The notes under the pieces: model-generated | Seen by the model: the letters and a program-made list of their open reading frames with translations, nothing else | The model's database searches: none | Told to the model about the DNA's origin: nothing | Made by a program: the position numbers and the translations under genes | Shown here: one piece after another, positions 7,075 through 14,292 of the stretch | Layout: every line of letters begins with the position of its first letter | How positions within the stretch are numbered: position 1 is the first letter of the stretch | Origin: UBA11740 sp035635855 | Lineage (GTDB): Bacteria; Acidobacteriota; Blastocatellia; Pyrinomonadales; Pyrinomonadaceae | Direction: 5' to 3' | Length of the DNA stretch: 64,000 bases | Assembly: GCA_035635855.1 (NCBI GenBank) | Contig: DASQAF010000006.1 | Location: forward strand, 1 to 64,000

Positions 7075-7539
7075 TCATTTCACCTGTGTTAGAACGTAGC
7101 ACACGCCGCCCGCAAATGATTTCTTTTCCGCGCGAAATACCGCCGTCTCGGGCGTATACGGCCCATGCGAGTTGGACGAGCCGTCCGTATTAGCTTCTGT
7201 GAAAGTGACCTCACCATTAACTAGCCGTTCAATATCTGTCGGCTCATCCTCCCGACGGACGATCTTGCCACCCTTTAAGAAGATGATCCGACGTGTGAAC
7301 TCCACGTAAGTCGGAAAGTCCGTGCCCAAAGACTTTTCGATTTCGTCGCGAGTCGCGCCGTAATCAAAGACTTGCAATTGGTCCCACTGGAAATCCGTAA
7401 CGTCCGTGATTTTGACAATACACGGAGCGGTCGCGTTGCAACTATTTACTCGGTCGCCAATTCTTTGCTCGATTGGGCCTGACCTGGAACAGCCCTGAAG
7501 CAGAAGAACTATGAACGTGAGAGAGCACAACCTTTTCAT
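7075..7539 (-). CDS. Putative lipoprotein, hypothetical (cassette)
   Basis: 154 aa from ATG at 7539 (a TTG two codons upstream is also in frame). MKRLCSLTFIVLLLQGC is a textbook lipoprotein signal with lipobox LLQGC and Cys17 as the lipidated residue. The mature part contains a Cys pair (NSCNATAPC) and alternates strands; a YGATRDEIEKSLG segment resembles the SmpA/OmlA-like small lipoprotein motif, a weak match. Function unknown. Confidence 0.75.
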   Translation of the reverse strand: MKRLCSLTFIVLLLQGCSRSGPIEQRIGDRVNSCNATAPCIVKITDVTDFQWDQLQVFDYGATRDEIEKSLGTDFPTYVEFTRRIIFLKGGKIVRREDEPTDIERLVNGEVTFTEANTDGSSNSHGPYTPETAVFRAEKKSFAGGVCYVLTQVK

Positions 7540-7552
7540 ATTCAAGCAAGCG

Positions 7553-7658
7553 CCCCAACGGTTGAGTTGACGCGGCGGCGCGAATCAAAACACCCTCCGC
7601 CGCACCAAGTTAGTTACGAAACACGCTCCCGCCGCTCGCGTCCAACGATTTGTTGGGC
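7553..7658 (-). repeat. attC site 14
   Basis: 106 bp long-type, cores CCCCAAC and GTTGGGC; belongs to the 7669-8142 cassette. Confidence 0.92.
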
Positions 7659-7668
7659 GGCCAAGAAA

Positions 7669-8142
7669 CTACCGCACTTGTGCCCAGCGTAAGTATTGTC
7701 GCACATCCTTTCGATGAATAGCTTCTTGTTCAGGATTTGGCAATCTCACGTAACGCTCAAGACCAATTTCCAGCGCGCCGGGATATTCCGCTTGGCCGAT
7801 AACACTCACATAATCTTGTCGCGCAGCCGCGACGTAAGTGCGCAATGAGCTTAGATCACGGTTGCTCAATTTGAGAATCGCTAGCTGCAAACGTTCCGGC
7901 CCCCACACTCCAGGGAGATCGTCCAACAGACGAAGAATATCTTCAGGGTTTTCGTTTGGAAACAGCGATTTGATTTTCGCTTCGACGAATTCCGCGCGAA
8001 AGAATGGCTTTAGTTTCGACAATGCGCGGTCGTCGCGCTGCGGACCGGATTGGTTCGCGAAGCTTTGCCGACGCCTCCACGCCAGAACGAACCAGATGAC
8101 TGCGGCGATTATGACAACTGCGATGACGAGTGGAAGCAACAT
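7669..8142 (-). CDS. Membrane-anchored hypothetical protein (cassette)
   Basis: 157 aa. One N-terminal membrane segment (LPLVIAVVIIAAVIWFVLAW) followed by RRR, so the body is cytoplasmic by the positive-inside rule. The body is helical: KLKPFFRAEFVEAKIKSLF, then EDILRLLDDLPGVWGPERLQ and LQLAILKLSNRDLSSL. This order (membrane anchor, then a domain ending near LRWAQVR) is not one I can name. ATG at 8142 chosen; a TTG at 8145 is in frame. Confidence 0.7.
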   Translation of the reverse strand: MLLPLVIAVVIIAAVIWFVLAWRRRQSFANQSGPQRDDRALSKLKPFFRAEFVEAKIKSLFPNENPEDILRLLDDLPGVWGPERLQLAILKLSNRDLSSLRTYVAAARQDYVSVIGQAEYPGALEIGLERYVRLPNPEQEAIHRKDVRQYLRWAQVR

Positions 8143-8161
8143 CAAAGTAAAAAGTAAGGCC

Positions 8162-8267
8162 GCCCAACGGTTGAGTTGACGCGGCGGCGCGAATCAAACC
8201 ATCCTCCGCCGGACCAAGTTAGTTGCGAAATACGCTCCCGCCGCTCGCGTCCAACGATTTGTTGGGC
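8162..8267 (-). repeat. attC site 15
   Basis: 106 bp long-type, cores GCCCAAC and GTTGGGC. Confidence 0.92.
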
Positions 8268-8278
8268 GGCGCGATGGG

Positions 8279-8568
8279 TTATAAGTTTTTCCTTTCAAGA
8301 AAGCCAATCGACCGAGCATCTTCATCCAACCATTCCGTTATCGCAAGGACGTATTGAGTTGGCAGTCGAACTCTCCATACCTTGCCACTGTCATCACTCT
8401 TTAGAACTGTTAGGTGGACAAAGGGCGAGTGAACAGCAACCTCGGAACAAGCAACATAAGGGGATCCTTCCGGAATGTCGTCGCGGAGATAGCCAGCCAG
8501 CAGTGTCAGAACTTCTTTAGGAATCGCGCGCGGCAATAAGACGGCGAATAAAAGTCGGGCTGTTTCAT
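8279..8568 (-). CDS. Hypothetical protein with frame discordance at its start (cassette)
   Basis: The long frame ends at 8279 and reads as protein from about 8555 (RLLFAVLLPRAIPKEVL, then LLAGYLRDDIPEGSPYV). Upstream the frame runs back into attC 16 without an ATG. The only ATG with a good ribosome site (AGGAG, 6 bases before ATG 8568) is one base out of frame and stops after 20 codons. Either translation starts at TTG 8536, giving 85 aa, or the gene has suffered a one-base indel near its start. The span given runs from the plausible ATG to the stop and is therefore not a multiple of three. Family not recognised. Confidence 0.5.
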
Positions 8569-8594
8569 CTGAATCTCCTATGCAGGGCGAAGCC

Positions 8595-8701
8595 GCCCAA
8601 CGGTTGAGTTGACCGGGCGCGGCGATTTCATTCAACCTTCGATTCAATCAATCAAGTTACGAAACACGCCCCCCGCGCTCCGGTCCAACGATTTGTTGTG
8701 C
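8595..8701 (-). repeat. attC site 16 (variant stem)
   Basis: 107 bp, cores GCCCAAC and GTTGTGC, with the gaccgggcgcgg / ccgcgctccggtc stem also seen in attC 2. Confidence 0.9.
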
Positions 8702-8705
8702 GGCA

Positions 8706-9194
8706 TCATCGAGACTGATCCAAGCTGATGTTCCACACGGCCGCACCTTTTTCGTGGCGCTCGACGCCACGGAAGAACGCTTCGCCGAGCGCTTCCCACG
8801 ACGGTTCGAGGCCTTCGAAGCCGAGAAACTTAGGTCGGTACACGGCGAATCCCGCAGGGTTGCCAGCGTGCCGATAGGGAACAGCCATCGTAAAGCCGGC
8901 GAGTGGCGGGCCATAATCGATTCCATCCACGATGAGCGCATCGGTTTTCCCGTCGGCTAACGTAACAAAGCCGTCATAGATAAAAACGGCGCGCGAAGCA
9001 GATTCCGGATTCGCCCCCAGACGATCTTTGCCGTGACGGACTGCGTCTTGAAGTTCTGCCGCTTCGATGCGTTCCATTTGTCGAGAACCATCCGATGATT
9101 CGTAAGCGAAGATTGGCACGAGCGTTTCTGCGTCGGAAACGCACCACACTGCGTGTGCTGCAAAAAAGCCAGCCAGTTCGCCAGTTGCGTTCAT
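8706..9194 (-). CDS. Hypothetical protein (cassette)
   Basis: 162 aa, soluble, acidic. N-terminal helix plus strand (LAGFFAAHAVWCVSDAETLV), a strand-rich centre (AVFIYDGFVTLADGKTDALI) and a Gly/Pro-rich segment (YGPPLAGFTMAVPYRHAG). It reads as a compact alpha/beta protein with no signal peptide. I do not recognise the family. ATG at 9194 is 10 bp from attC 17; no clear ribosome site. Confidence 0.7.
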   Translation of the reverse strand: MNATGELAGFFAAHAVWCVSDAETLVPIFAYESSDGSRQMERIEAAELQDAVRHGKDRLGANPESASRAVFIYDGFVTLADGKTDALIVDGIDYGPPLAGFTMAVPYRHAGNPAGFAVYRPKFLGFEGLEPSWEALGEAFFRGVERHEKGAAVWNISLDQSR

Positions 9195-9204
9195 AAGAGT
9201 TGCC

Positions 9205-9304
9205 GCACAACGGTTGAGTTGACGCGGCGGGAGACAACTGCGTTACACGCAAGTTGTCGATAACAAGCCCGCTGGTTCCGCTCGCGTCCAACGATTTGTT
9301 GGGC
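9205..9304 (-). repeat. attC site 17 (short type)
   Basis: 100 bp short-type, cores GCACAAC and GTTGGGC; belongs to the 9311-9709 cassette. Confidence 0.9.
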
Positions 9305-9310
9305 ATCACG

Positions 9311-9709
9311 TCATCGAGCAAGCTTCGTAACCTTCACGGTCGTGCTGACGGCAGCGCCAAGGCCGAAGGTTGTCGGGTTTGTGATGACCAATTGGCCGGC
9401 GCGAGACATGTCGCACGTCATAGTAATTTCGCGCATGGGTTGCGTTTTCGGACAACCGCCTCCAACCCATTCCGCGGTGACGCCGTCACTATTGGCGGTT
9501 AGTTCCAACCGATAAGTGCCGGGCTCAAGTTTCCACGAGACGGCAGCGCCATCTTTCAACCAGTCGGACCATTCTACGACAACCTGGTCGACAGGGAATA
9601 TGTTCGTGCCGCTACGCGAACCACCGCCTGGGGCCTGACAACCTACGAAGAAGAGCAGCAGAAAAAGAAGAAGCTGCACAACGGGTTGACGTTTAGTGAG
9701 CAGCGACAT
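9311..9709 (-). CDS. Putative lipoprotein, hypothetical (cassette)
   Basis: 132 aa from ATG at 9709, which has AAAGGA nine bases upstream; the frame extends 20 codons further toward attC 18 but without a ribosome site. MSLLTKRQPVVQLLLFLLLF, then FVGC is a lipoprotein signal. The mature part is Gly-rich at first (QAPGGGSRSG) and then beta-rich (WKLEPGTYRLELTANSDGVT), with a Cys pair spaced like a disulfide (GGGCPKTQPMREITMTC). Likely an extracytoplasmic beta-sandwich; function unknown. Confidence 0.75.
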   Translation of the reverse strand: MSLLTKRQPVVQLLLFLLLFFVGCQAPGGGSRSGTNIFPVDQVVVEWSDWLKDGAAVSWKLEPGTYRLELTANSDGVTAEWVGGGCPKTQPMREITMTCDMSRAGQLVITNPTTFGLGAAVSTTVKVTKLAR

Positions 9710-9763
9710 GTGGGATGTTCCTTTCTTCGCGCGATCATGCCCGCCTTGTTGCAGAGAAGTGAT

Positions 9764-9869
9764 GCCCAACGGTTGAGTTGACGCGGCGGCGCGAATTCAT
9801 TCAAGCCTCGCCGCACCAGTCATGATGCGAAACACGCTCCCGCCGCTCGCGTCCAACGATTTGTTCGGC
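9764..9869 (-). repeat. attC site 18
   Basis: 106 bp long-type, cores GCCCAAC and GTTCGGC. Confidence 0.92.
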
Positions 9870-9874
9870 ACGCG

Positions 9875-10351
9875 TCATTGTTCAGAGATCCCACCGGCAG
9901 CGACAATGTAGCACGGCACAGTGTAATCGACAGGTTGCAATCGGTTCGCCCAGCGAGTCAGTTGCATGTATTCAAAAGTTTGTCCGTTAACAGTGTAGTG
10001 AAGAAGGTTCTCAAGTTTGCTGGCGCACGAGGCGTCTCGTGTCGCCACAAATGCCCAATGTCGTTTCTCCGTGAATAGATTAGTCGGCCGTGCTGGTTTC
10101 GTGCCGGTGTCGTCGCTGTATTTTAGCCTGATGAGTTGTCCTTTTTTCAGCGGGGGCAATTCGCGGTCAAGCCTGATAAGAAAATCCTCATGAAAGGGTT
10201 TTATGTCGGAAGGTGGAGGCGATCCGACAATGATTACCAATCGCGCAAACGGTGAGTAACCTACGACAGTCCCTGGCAACGTAGTTGCTGGTTGCGAAAT
10301 GCCCCGAGACTCCCAGGGCATCAGCAGCGTCAGTAAAAGAAGTAGTACCAT
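9875..10351 (-). CDS. Exported hypothetical protein (cassette)
   Basis: 158 aa from ATG 10351; a longer frame starts inside attC 19 and is an artefact of the open attC frame. MVLLLLLTLLMPWESRGISQ is a signal peptide. The mature protein has a VVGYSPFARLVIIVGSPPP strand pair, a charged centre, and a C-terminal YTVPCYIVAAGGISEQ; the two Cys (DASCASKL, VPCYIV) could form a disulfide. No family recognised. The ATG is only 8 bp from the attC core, so there is essentially no leader. Confidence 0.68.
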   Translation of the reverse strand: MVLLLLLTLLMPWESRGISQPATTLPGTVVGYSPFARLVIIVGSPPPSDIKPFHEDFLIRLDRELPPLKKGQLIRLKYSDDTGTKPARPTNLFTEKRHWAFVATRDASCASKLENLLHYTVNGQTFEYMQLTRWANRLQPVDYTVPCYIVAAGGISEQ

Positions 10352-10358
10352 GGAAAGT

Positions 10359-10464
10359 GCCGAACGTTTGAGTTGACCGGGCGGCGCGTATTCATTCAAG
10401 CAGCGCCGGACCTATGATGACGCAAAACACGCAACCGCCGCTCCGGTCCAACGATTTGTTCGAT
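10359..10464 (-). repeat. attC site 19 (variant stem)
   Basis: 106 bp, cores GCCGAAC and GTTCGAT; stem gaccgggcggcgcg pairs with ccgccgctccggtc, a mixed variant. Serves the first copy of the duplicated cassette gene (10491-10805). Confidence 0.9.
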
Positions 10465-10490
10465 GCCGTTCATGTGAAGAGCGAGACCGT

Positions 10491-10805
10491 TTAGTCATGA
10501 ACGTCAGAGTCGATGCGTCGGCGCCGTCGATTAGCACGGTCGAAGCCGAAGAGTGCGCCACCTATTCCGCCGAATGCAAAGCCGATGAAAGATCCAAGAG
10601 CCCCAGCTGCATCGGATCGAATAACGGCCTCGCCAATCAGCCCTAAGAACACACACAACAAGAGAGCGCCAAACGTAGCGAACAATGAAACAAAGCCCAC
10701 GTAAGGAGCAAGGCGTGCGTTTTTGGGGTCACCGACCGCAACGAGAGTCGCTAGGCCACCTACGACAAGCAATGTCGCTATGAGTCCAAACATTGGCAGG
10801 ATCAT
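10491..10805 (-). CDS. Small membrane protein, paralogue A (cassette)
   Basis: 104 aa from ATG 10805 (GGAGA 11 bases upstream). Three hydrophobic segments (about 1-22, 34-56, 64-88) including a Gly-rich one (GFAFGGIGGALFGFDRA) and a cytoplasmic RRRRR tail. The protein is closely similar along its whole length to the one at 11514-11852; both share MILPMFG, VAVGDPKNARLAPY and IRSDAA. Upstream the sequences differ in frame: the ATG used by the paralogue is followed here by an early TGA, so this copy must begin at the internal ATG. Function unknown. Confidence 0.75.
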   Translation of the reverse strand: MILPMFGLIATLLVVGGLATLVAVGDPKNARLAPYVGFVSLFATFGALLLCVFLGLIGEAVIRSDAAGALGSFIGFAFGGIGGALFGFDRANRRRRRIDSDVHD

Positions 10806-10828
10806 AGGATCACATTTCTCCACGAGGC

Positions 10829-10934
10829 ATCGAACGGTTGAGTTGACGCGGCGGCGCGATTTCATTCAAGCATCGCCGGACCATTCAAGTTACGAAACAC
10901 GCTCCCGCCGCTCGCGTCCAACGATTTGTTATGC
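10829..10934 (-). repeat. attC site 20
   Basis: 106 bp long-type, cores ATCGAAC and GTTATGC; attC of the inverted-gene cassette. Confidence 0.92.
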
Positions 10935-11006
10935 CGCGTTGCATAGATAAGACGCTGTTGCGTGTTCAATCGTGATGTGATATATACATCTGGCGGAGGT
11001 GTCAAA
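10935..11006 (+). promoter_or_regulatory. Leader of the inverted cassette gene, with ribosome site and possible promoter
   Basis: The gene at 11007 points against the array, so it cannot use array transcription. GGAGG lies seven bases before its ATG. A TTGCGT at about 10958 and TATATA at 10981-10986 form a possible -35/-10 pair with near-consensus spacing; this is inference by eye. Confidence 0.4.
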
Positions 11007-11393
11007 ATGAATATTAAAATCCATTCAGTTGTCGGTAAAGGCGATTTGGACAAAGAGCTCACGTGGTTACAGGTTCTTGCGGACGTGAGCGATCTCTCGT
11101 TCTATATGGTTTGCGATACGACATATAAAGACAACAACAGTATTTCAAACGAGCTTCGTCATATTTATTGGCTTCCGAAGCAATCTGTCAAACAAGGCGA
11201 TTGGATTGCGGTGCATACGAAGGACGGAAAGAACACAACAGTCAAAAATGAGCAGGGCACGACAACGCATCATTTTTATTGGAATCTAGGCCGCACCATC
11301 TGGAACAAAGACGGTGATTGCGCCGTTCTCTTCAATTTGAACTCGTGGACCACCCATCCAGCTCGATCGGTTGCGCAAAGATCAGCGGCATAA
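11007..11393 (+). CDS. Hypothetical protein, the only inverted cassette gene
   Basis: 128 aa, soluble, plus strand. ATG 11007 has a strong GGAGG site; the frame extends upstream to 10962 without support. The protein starts MNIKIHSVVGKGDLDKELTW and is rich in aromatic residues and Asn/Asp (MVCDTTYKDNNSISNEL, TTTHHFYWNLGRTIW). I recall homologous hypothetical proteins of similar length scattered across bacteria, with a beta-sandwich look; no function is known. The TAA stop lies in the core of attC 21 (GCATAAC). Base composition is visibly more AT-rich than the neighbours, suggesting a different source. Confidence 0.8.
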   Translation: MNIKIHSVVGKGDLDKELTWLQVLADVSDLSFYMVCDTTYKDNNSISNELRHIYWLPKQSVKQGDWIAVHTKDGKNTTVKNEQGTTTHHFYWNLGRTIWNKDGDCAVLFNLNSWTTHPARSVAQRSAA

Positions 11394-11487
11394 CGGTTGA
11401 GTTGACGCGGCGGGAGACAACCACGTCACGAACAAGTTGTCGATGACAAGCCCCGTGATTCCGCTCGCGTCCAACGATTTGTTCGAT
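11388..11487 (-). repeat. attC site 21 (short type)
   Basis: 100 bp short-type, cores GCATAAC and GTTCGAT. Serves the second copy of the duplicated gene (11514-11852), whose paralogue has a different attC type (site 19). Confidence 0.9.
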
Positions 11488-11513
11488 GCCGTTCACGTGA
11501 AGAGCGAGACCGT

Positions 11514-11852
11514 TTAGTCATTCACGTCAGATTCGATTCGACGCCGACGTCTAGTGGCGCGGTTGAATCCGAAGATTGCGCCGCCTAACCCGCCCAACAC
11601 GTACCCAGCGAAAGCGCCAAGAGCAGCGGCTGCGTCGGACCGAATAAGCACCTGCGCAATCAAGCCCAACAGCGCGCACAAGCAAAGAGCGCCGATCGCG
11701 GCAAACAATGCGACAAAGCCGATGTATGGAGCAAGGCGTGCATTCTTTGGGTCGCCAACCGCAACGAGAATCCCTAGGCCGCCTACGACAAGCAACGCTG
11801 CTATGAATCCGAACATTGGCAGGATCATAGGATCATAGTCCTCAAAAGGCAT
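11514..11852 (-). CDS. Small membrane protein, paralogue B (cassette)
   Basis: 112 aa with three hydrophobic segments and a RRRRR motif near the C-terminus, closely similar to paralogue A. The bases downstream of the stop toward the attC core are also nearly identical in the two copies, so whole cassettes are homologous up to the attC. ATG 11852 lies at the edge of the attC 22 core (ATCGAAC), so the start codon partly comes from the core; an internal ATG eight codons later is where paralogue A starts. Function unknown. Confidence 0.75.
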   Translation of the reverse strand: MPFEDYDPMILPMFGFIAALLVVGGLGILVAVGDPKNARLAPYIGFVALFAAIGALCLCALLGLIAQVLIRSDAAAALGAFAGYVLGGLGGAIFGFNRATRRRRRIESDVND

Positions 11853-11956
11853 CGAACGGTTGAGTTGACGCGGCGGCGCGAATCAAAGCACCCTTCGCCG
11901 CACCGAGTTAGTTGAGAAACGCGCTCCCGCCGCTCGCGTCCAACGATTTGTTCGCA
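11851..11956 (-). repeat. attC site 22
   Basis: 106 bp long-type, cores ATCGAAC and GTTCGCA. Confidence 0.92.
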
Positions 11957-11982
11957 CGCCGATCGATTGCAAGAGCGTAACG

Positions 11983-12249
11983 CTACCCAACCGAATCGTC
12001 TGGCGGGACATGAGCGGCTGCTCTTCGTTTCGGCAGCGCGATGATCAATCCAATGAGCACGGCCAACGCTAAGACTAGCCAGGGCAGACGAAAAAGCGAA
12101 AACATTAAAAGTTGAAACTGCCAGTTCCTTGCGTAGGCATCATACTCCTCAGGTAACGCCAAGATAGTAACAACGTAGTAATAAGCGTACCCAGTTGATG
12201 CGATTAGCCATATCAATACGACCAATGAGATCAGCTTTGGTTTAGTCAA
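11983..12249 (-). CDS. Two-segment membrane protein, paralogue C (cassette)
   Basis: 88 aa starting at TTG 12249. Two hydrophobic segments (about 5-28 and 44-68) separated by the conserved loop TILALPEEYDAYARNWQFQL. The loop and following segment are almost identical in the protein at 14293-14559, which is the first cassette of the array. Function unknown; the acidic loop between two helices resembles small exported-loop membrane proteins. Confidence 0.7.
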   Translation of the reverse strand: MTKPKLISLVVLIWLIASTGYAYYYVVTILALPEEYDAYARNWQFQLLMFSLFRLPWLVLALAVLIGLIIALPKRRAAAHVPPDDSVG

Positions 12250-12276
12250 GGACTACGCACTTTAGTAAGCGATGCG

Positions 12277-12382
12277 TGCGAACGGTTGAGTTGACGCGGC
12301 GGCGCGAATTCATTCAAGCATCGCCGGACCAATTATGATGCGAAACACGCTCCCGCCGCTCGCGTCCAACGATTTGTTGGGC
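12277..12382 (-). repeat. attC site 23
   Basis: 106 bp long-type, cores TGCGAAC and GTTGGGC. Confidence 0.92.
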
Positions 12383-12407
12383 GGAAAACTTTAGGAGCGA
12401 CGCGCGT

Positions 12408-12887
12408 TCATTCCGGATTCTTTTTTGGCGGCGGCTTCAACCGCTCAAGAAGTTTCTTGTCGTACTCACGCTGCATGTCACCATATTTCTGGTTATATTC
12501 AGCGTAGGCTTGTTCTCGCACTGCGTCCAAGATTCCCTTTCCCCACTTGGACTCCATCGCAGCGATTGAGACGTCGTCGTACCCAACGATGTAATCGCGG
12601 GCTTTGTCGTCAACAACACAGCCGCCGATTAGTTTGATTGTGATGTTGTATTGTTCTTTGAGAATAGATTGGTAGATGTCCTCTCCAGAAGGCCAAGGAT
12701 AATCGTTAAAGAACGGAAGGCCGTAACCCTTCACGATGTAAATGTTGCGTTTGATATCTTGGGTCGCGTCGGTTTTCCCCTTCCGGTAGTCACTACTTCG
12801 GCGGTGAATCGTTTGAGCAGAAGAGTTCGAGACACAAAGGAAGGTCAATAACATGAGGACGATTGCAAAGGTGGTTCTTCGACTCAT
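12408..12887 (-). CDS. Secreted hypothetical protein (cassette)
   Basis: 159 aa with a clear signal peptide (MSRRTTFAIVLMLLTFLCVS, cleavage near SSA-QT). The mature part has NIYIVKGYGLPFFNDYPWPS, a strand around a single Cys (IKLIGGCVVDDKARDYIVGY), and a long charged helix at the C-terminus (VREQAYAEYNQKYGDMQREY) ending in a Lys/Pro tail. Likely periplasmic. Family not recognised. ATG 12887 is 10 bp from attC 24. Confidence 0.75.
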   Translation of the reverse strand: MSRRTTFAIVLMLLTFLCVSNSSAQTIHRRSSDYRKGKTDATQDIKRNIYIVKGYGLPFFNDYPWPSGEDIYQSILKEQYNITIKLIGGCVVDDKARDYIVGYDDVSIAAMESKWGKGILDAVREQAYAEYNQKYGDMQREYDKKLLERLKPPPKKNPE

Positions 12888-12897
12888 ACTGTTTTCC

Positions 12898-13003
12898 GCC
12901 CAACGGTTGAGTTGACGCGGCGGCGCGGATCAAAGCACCCTCCGCCGCACCAAGCAAGTTGCGAGAGGCGCTCCCGCCGCTCGCGTCCAACGATTTGTTC
13001 GGT
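12898..13003 (-). repeat. attC site 24
   Basis: 106 bp long-type, cores GCCCAAC and GTTCGGT. Confidence 0.92.
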
Positions 13004-13020
13004 TGCCGAATCCTTGACTA

Positions 13021-13458
13021 TTACGTTCCCCGTTCTTGTGCCGCACCGTCATTTTTCGAGAGAGCCGCGACCAGAAGTCCCAACAGCATTGCGGCAATGA
13101 TCTCCCAACCGAGTACCTTGGCAACGAACAAGCCGGGCCGCGGTTCGATCAGATAATTGGTCAGGTACAGTGGCGCTGACGCAAGCGCCCACACCGCCAC
13201 GCCAAAACGAAGACCTTGTCCAAACCACGGCTTGTCACTAGTTCTCCCCTGCGAATAGATCCAGACAAATGCCGCGGCAAAGCATAAAGAGCTAAGCAAG
13301 GCCAATGGCATGTGTGCCTGCATGTCAGGCGTGTTACGCATGATCGGCACGATGGAAACATAATCGTGACCGAGCAATAGTTGATGCCCGATGAAGCTTA
13401 ACGCAAACATCACTATTGCCACGACGATTGTGCGCACGACAAGTTTTGCTAGCCTCAT
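13021..13458 (-). CDS. Integral membrane protein (cassette)
   Basis: 145 aa from ATG 13458, chosen for a strong GGGAGGA site six bases upstream; the frame opens at 13485. Four hydrophobic segments (about 5-28, 52-72, 88-106, 116-136). The motif GQGLRFG before the third helix parallels AEGLRLG in the cassette protein at 295-696. Function unknown. Confidence 0.75.
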   Translation of the reverse strand: MRLAKLVVRTIVVAIVMFALSFIGHQLLLGHDYVSIVPIMRNTPDMQAHMPLALLSSLCFAAAFVWIYSQGRTSDKPWFGQGLRFGVAVWALASAPLYLTNYLIEPRPGLFVAKVLGWEIIAAMLLGLLVAALSKNDGAAQERGT

Positions 13459-13498
13459 CCAATTTCCTCCCTTTCGTGGCGTCAATTACCCTATAGCA

Positions 13499-13605
13499 AC
13501 CGAACGGTTGAGTTGACGCGGCGGCGCGATTTCATTTCAAGCATCGCCGGACGAGTCATGATGCGAAACACGCTCCCGCCGCTCGCGTCCAACGATTTGT
13601 TGGGC
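13499..13605 (-). repeat. attC site 25
   Basis: 107 bp long-type, cores ACCGAAC and GTTGGGC. Confidence 0.92.
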
Positions 13606-13620
13606 GACGCGACATAAGCG

Positions 13621-14151
13621 TCAAGTTTGGAGCGAAACGTAAGCCCCAGGATCGTCAAACTGCGAAGGAGATCCCTTTGGCCATTGATAAAGCTTGCTGA
13701 GATCAGCGACGACGTTTCCGCGTTCGTCAACTTCGATATGTGCGCGATCGAGTGGACGCGGAGCGGGTCCTTCGCAATTGATGCCATTCCCAGCAAAGGC
13801 GCTTCCCATGCAGAAGCGGCTTTCATGGCAAGGGCATTTGAATTTGGCATCTGACGCAATCCAGTCTGGCGTGCATCCCTTGTGCGGACACCGCGCATAG
13901 ATAACGTACAAACGCGACGCATTCCGCACAACACAGACCCGATGCGATTGAAGAAACCGCGTGTCAACTCCAACCGCGAAATCCGCAGGCGGCCCGATCC
14001 GGAACACGCTTGCAGGTTCTTCGATCGCTTGAGGCAAGCGGCGTCGAAGAAAGAAAAGAATCCCAGTCGGAAGAGCGATCAGCGAAGCGAAGGCCGCCGT
14101 GACGACACCGACTGTGCCTACGATAAGCCAGATGATTGTACGTCGAGTCAT
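13621..14151 (-). CDS. Rieske [2Fe-2S] protein with N-terminal membrane anchor (cassette)
   Basis: 176 aa. An N-terminal hydrophobic segment (residues ~5-38, after MTRR) anchors the protein; the rest faces outward or the periplasm. The cluster-binding motifs are complete: CPHKGC (residues ~88-93, Cys and His of the first pair) and CPCHES (~106-111, Cys and His of the second), with the extra Cys pair typical of bc1/b6f-type Rieske proteins that form a disulfide. The spacing of 12 residues between motifs is short. It is too small to be complete with a cytochrome partner, and no cytochrome b gene is nearby. It may be a stand-alone electron carrier; a redox cofactor protein is unusual as a cassette. 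Confidence 0.88.
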   Translation of the reverse strand: MTRRTIIWLIVGTVGVVTAAFASLIALPTGILFFLRRRLPQAIEEPASVFRIGPPADFAVGVDTRFLQSHRVCVVRNASRLYVIYARCPHKGCTPDWIASDAKFKCPCHESRFCMGSAFAGNGINCEGPAPRPLDRAHIEVDERGNVVADLSKLYQWPKGSPSQFDDPGAYVSLQT

Positions 14152-14161
14152 TTCAAGCGTC

Positions 14162-14267
14162 GCCCAACGGTTGAGTTGACGCGGCGGCGCGCATCAAAGC
14201 ACCCTCCGCCGCACCAAGTTAGTTACGAAACACGCACCCGCCGCTCGCGTCCAACGATTTGTTCGCG
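14162..14267 (-). repeat. attC site 26
   Basis: 106 bp long-type, cores GCCCAAC and GTTCGCG; the latter complements CGCGAAC at 14683-14689, the attI junction. Confidence 0.92.
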
Positions 14268-14292
14268 CGCCCGCGATTATAGCGCGCAACCG

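Noticed and set aside
10962..11006. Extended N-terminus of the inverted cassette gene from ATG 10962
   Set aside because: No ribosome site at 10962, while GGAGG lies seven bases before ATG 11007.
180..14267. Regular repeats with unique stretches in between, considered as a CRISPR array
   Set aside because: Repeats are ~100 bp palindromes with RYYYAAC/GTTRRRY ends and the unique stretches are 300-1000 bp genes; these are attC sites and cassettes.
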